Assembly (NCBI RefSeq): GCF_000003605.2
Contig: NW_003115153.1
Span: 1-64,000 of the forward strand
Direction: 5' to 3'
Length of the DNA stretch: 64,000 bases
From: Saccoglossus kowalevskii
Taxonomy: Eukaryota > Hemichordata > Enteropneusta > Harrimaniidae
Shown here: positions 63,838 to 64,000 of the stretch, piece by piece
How positions within the stretch are numbered: position 1 is the first letter of the stretch
How the letters are laid out: each line of letters opens with the position of its first letter
Translations under genes and position numbers: made by a program
Notes under the pieces: model-generated
Databases searched by the model: none
Seen by the model: the letters and a program-made list of their open reading frames with translations, nothing else
Told to the model about the DNA's origin: nothing

Positions 63838-64000
63838 GGGTCTGAATTCACTCTGGATAAGTACGTACATAACCAACCAATCTTGGACTTTAATTCACTG
63901 TGTTGGTCAGGGTTCTGACCCTGTGTATTTTTCGGTCGGTACCGTTTAATTTCACTACACTGGCTACGTGTTAAAATGAGTCTGAATTCACTCTGTATAA

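Larger units (their letters stand above)
1..64000. repeat. Satellite DNA array, 140-bp monomer with a 188-bp variant, spanning the entire window
   Basis: The sequence is a head-to-tail array of one unit from end to end, entering and leaving the window mid-array. Counting from GGGTCTG, the unit has GAATTC near position 8, GTACGTAC near 24, GGTCAGGGTTCTGACCCTG near 68-86, GGTACC near 101 and TTAAAAT at the end, 140 bp in total. Recurrences such as 4612 to 6712 (2100 bp) and 6712 to 7412 (700 bp) give exact multiples of 140. No inverted monomer, unique spacer or inserted transposon was seen. GC of the consensus is 60/140. Standard monomers form several subfamilies; TTATTTCAATATG usually travels with CTAACCC, and TTAATTCACTG often with CATTATCC. 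I do not recognise the satellite family and cannot place it in a taxon. A centromeric or other heterochromatic location is inference. Confidence 0.98.

Noticed and set aside
1-64000. CRISPR-like array
   Set aside because: There are regular repeats but no unique spacers; the full unit repeats, at 140 bp, far outside the CRISPR range.
1-64000. CENP-B box
   Set aside because: TTTTCGGTGGGTACCGTTT keeps the TTCG core but misses the required A and the following CGGG, so it does not meet the box consensus.
1-64000. LTR retroelement or other virus-derived sequence
   Set aside because: No terminal repeats, priming site, polypurine tract or protein motif was seen. Long direct repeats here are satellite blocks.
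1-64000. Inverted segments or strand switches within the array
   Set aside because: GGGTCTGAATTCAC and its variants were read only in the forward direction throughout.

Overview
The whole 64 kb window is one uninterrupted eukaryotic satellite DNA array. It has no gene, RNA gene, promoter, transposon or unique spacer that I can support. The basic unit is a 140-bp monomer of about 43% GC. Counted from its GGGTCTG start it carries, in order, an EcoRI site (GAATTC), the 8-bp palindrome GTACGTAC, two overlapping inverted repeats in GGTCAGGGTTCTGACCCTG, a KpnI site (GGTACC) and a TTAAAAT end. Every monomer I read lies head to tail in the same orientation from the first base to the last. By length arithmetic the window holds roughly 410 standard monomers plus 33 long ones.

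The 33 long monomers are 188 bp. In each, 57 bp of the standard unit (the inverted repeats and KpnI site) is replaced by the same unrelated 105-bp cassette, bounded on both sides by TTCATT. They occur in phase with the array, spaced by 188 + n x 140 bp apart from a few small indels. They are sparse in 0-7.8 kb and 48-64 kb and dense in 9-10 kb and 29-37 kb. The cassette is almost invariant, while the standard monomers fall into several subfamilies. These differ at the ATAAG/ATTAG, CTTGG/CGTGG/CATGG, TTCATTCAATG/TTAATTCACTG/TTATTTCAATATG and CACTACC/CATTATC/CATTACC positions.

Above the monomer level the array is a mosaic of higher-order blocks. Stretches of 0.5-1.6 kb recur nearly unchanged at distances from 0.7 kb to 61 kb, and some copies differ by exactly one or two monomers. 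This is the footprint expected from repeated unequal exchange or conversion. Many recurrent substitutions are C-to-T or G-to-A at the monomer's CpG sites, which suggests a methylated, heterochromatic array. A few short patches, chiefly 14,840-15,075, have runs of single-base indels that look like unpolished assembly joins.

The organism cannot be identified from this sequence. A long, homogeneous, gene-free tandem array with higher-order structure suggests a eukaryotic centromeric, pericentromeric, subtelomeric or sex-chromosome block. All open reading frames here are by-products of the repeat: 140 is not a multiple of 3, and the same 60-70-residue readings recur wherever a monomer pair happens to lack stops.
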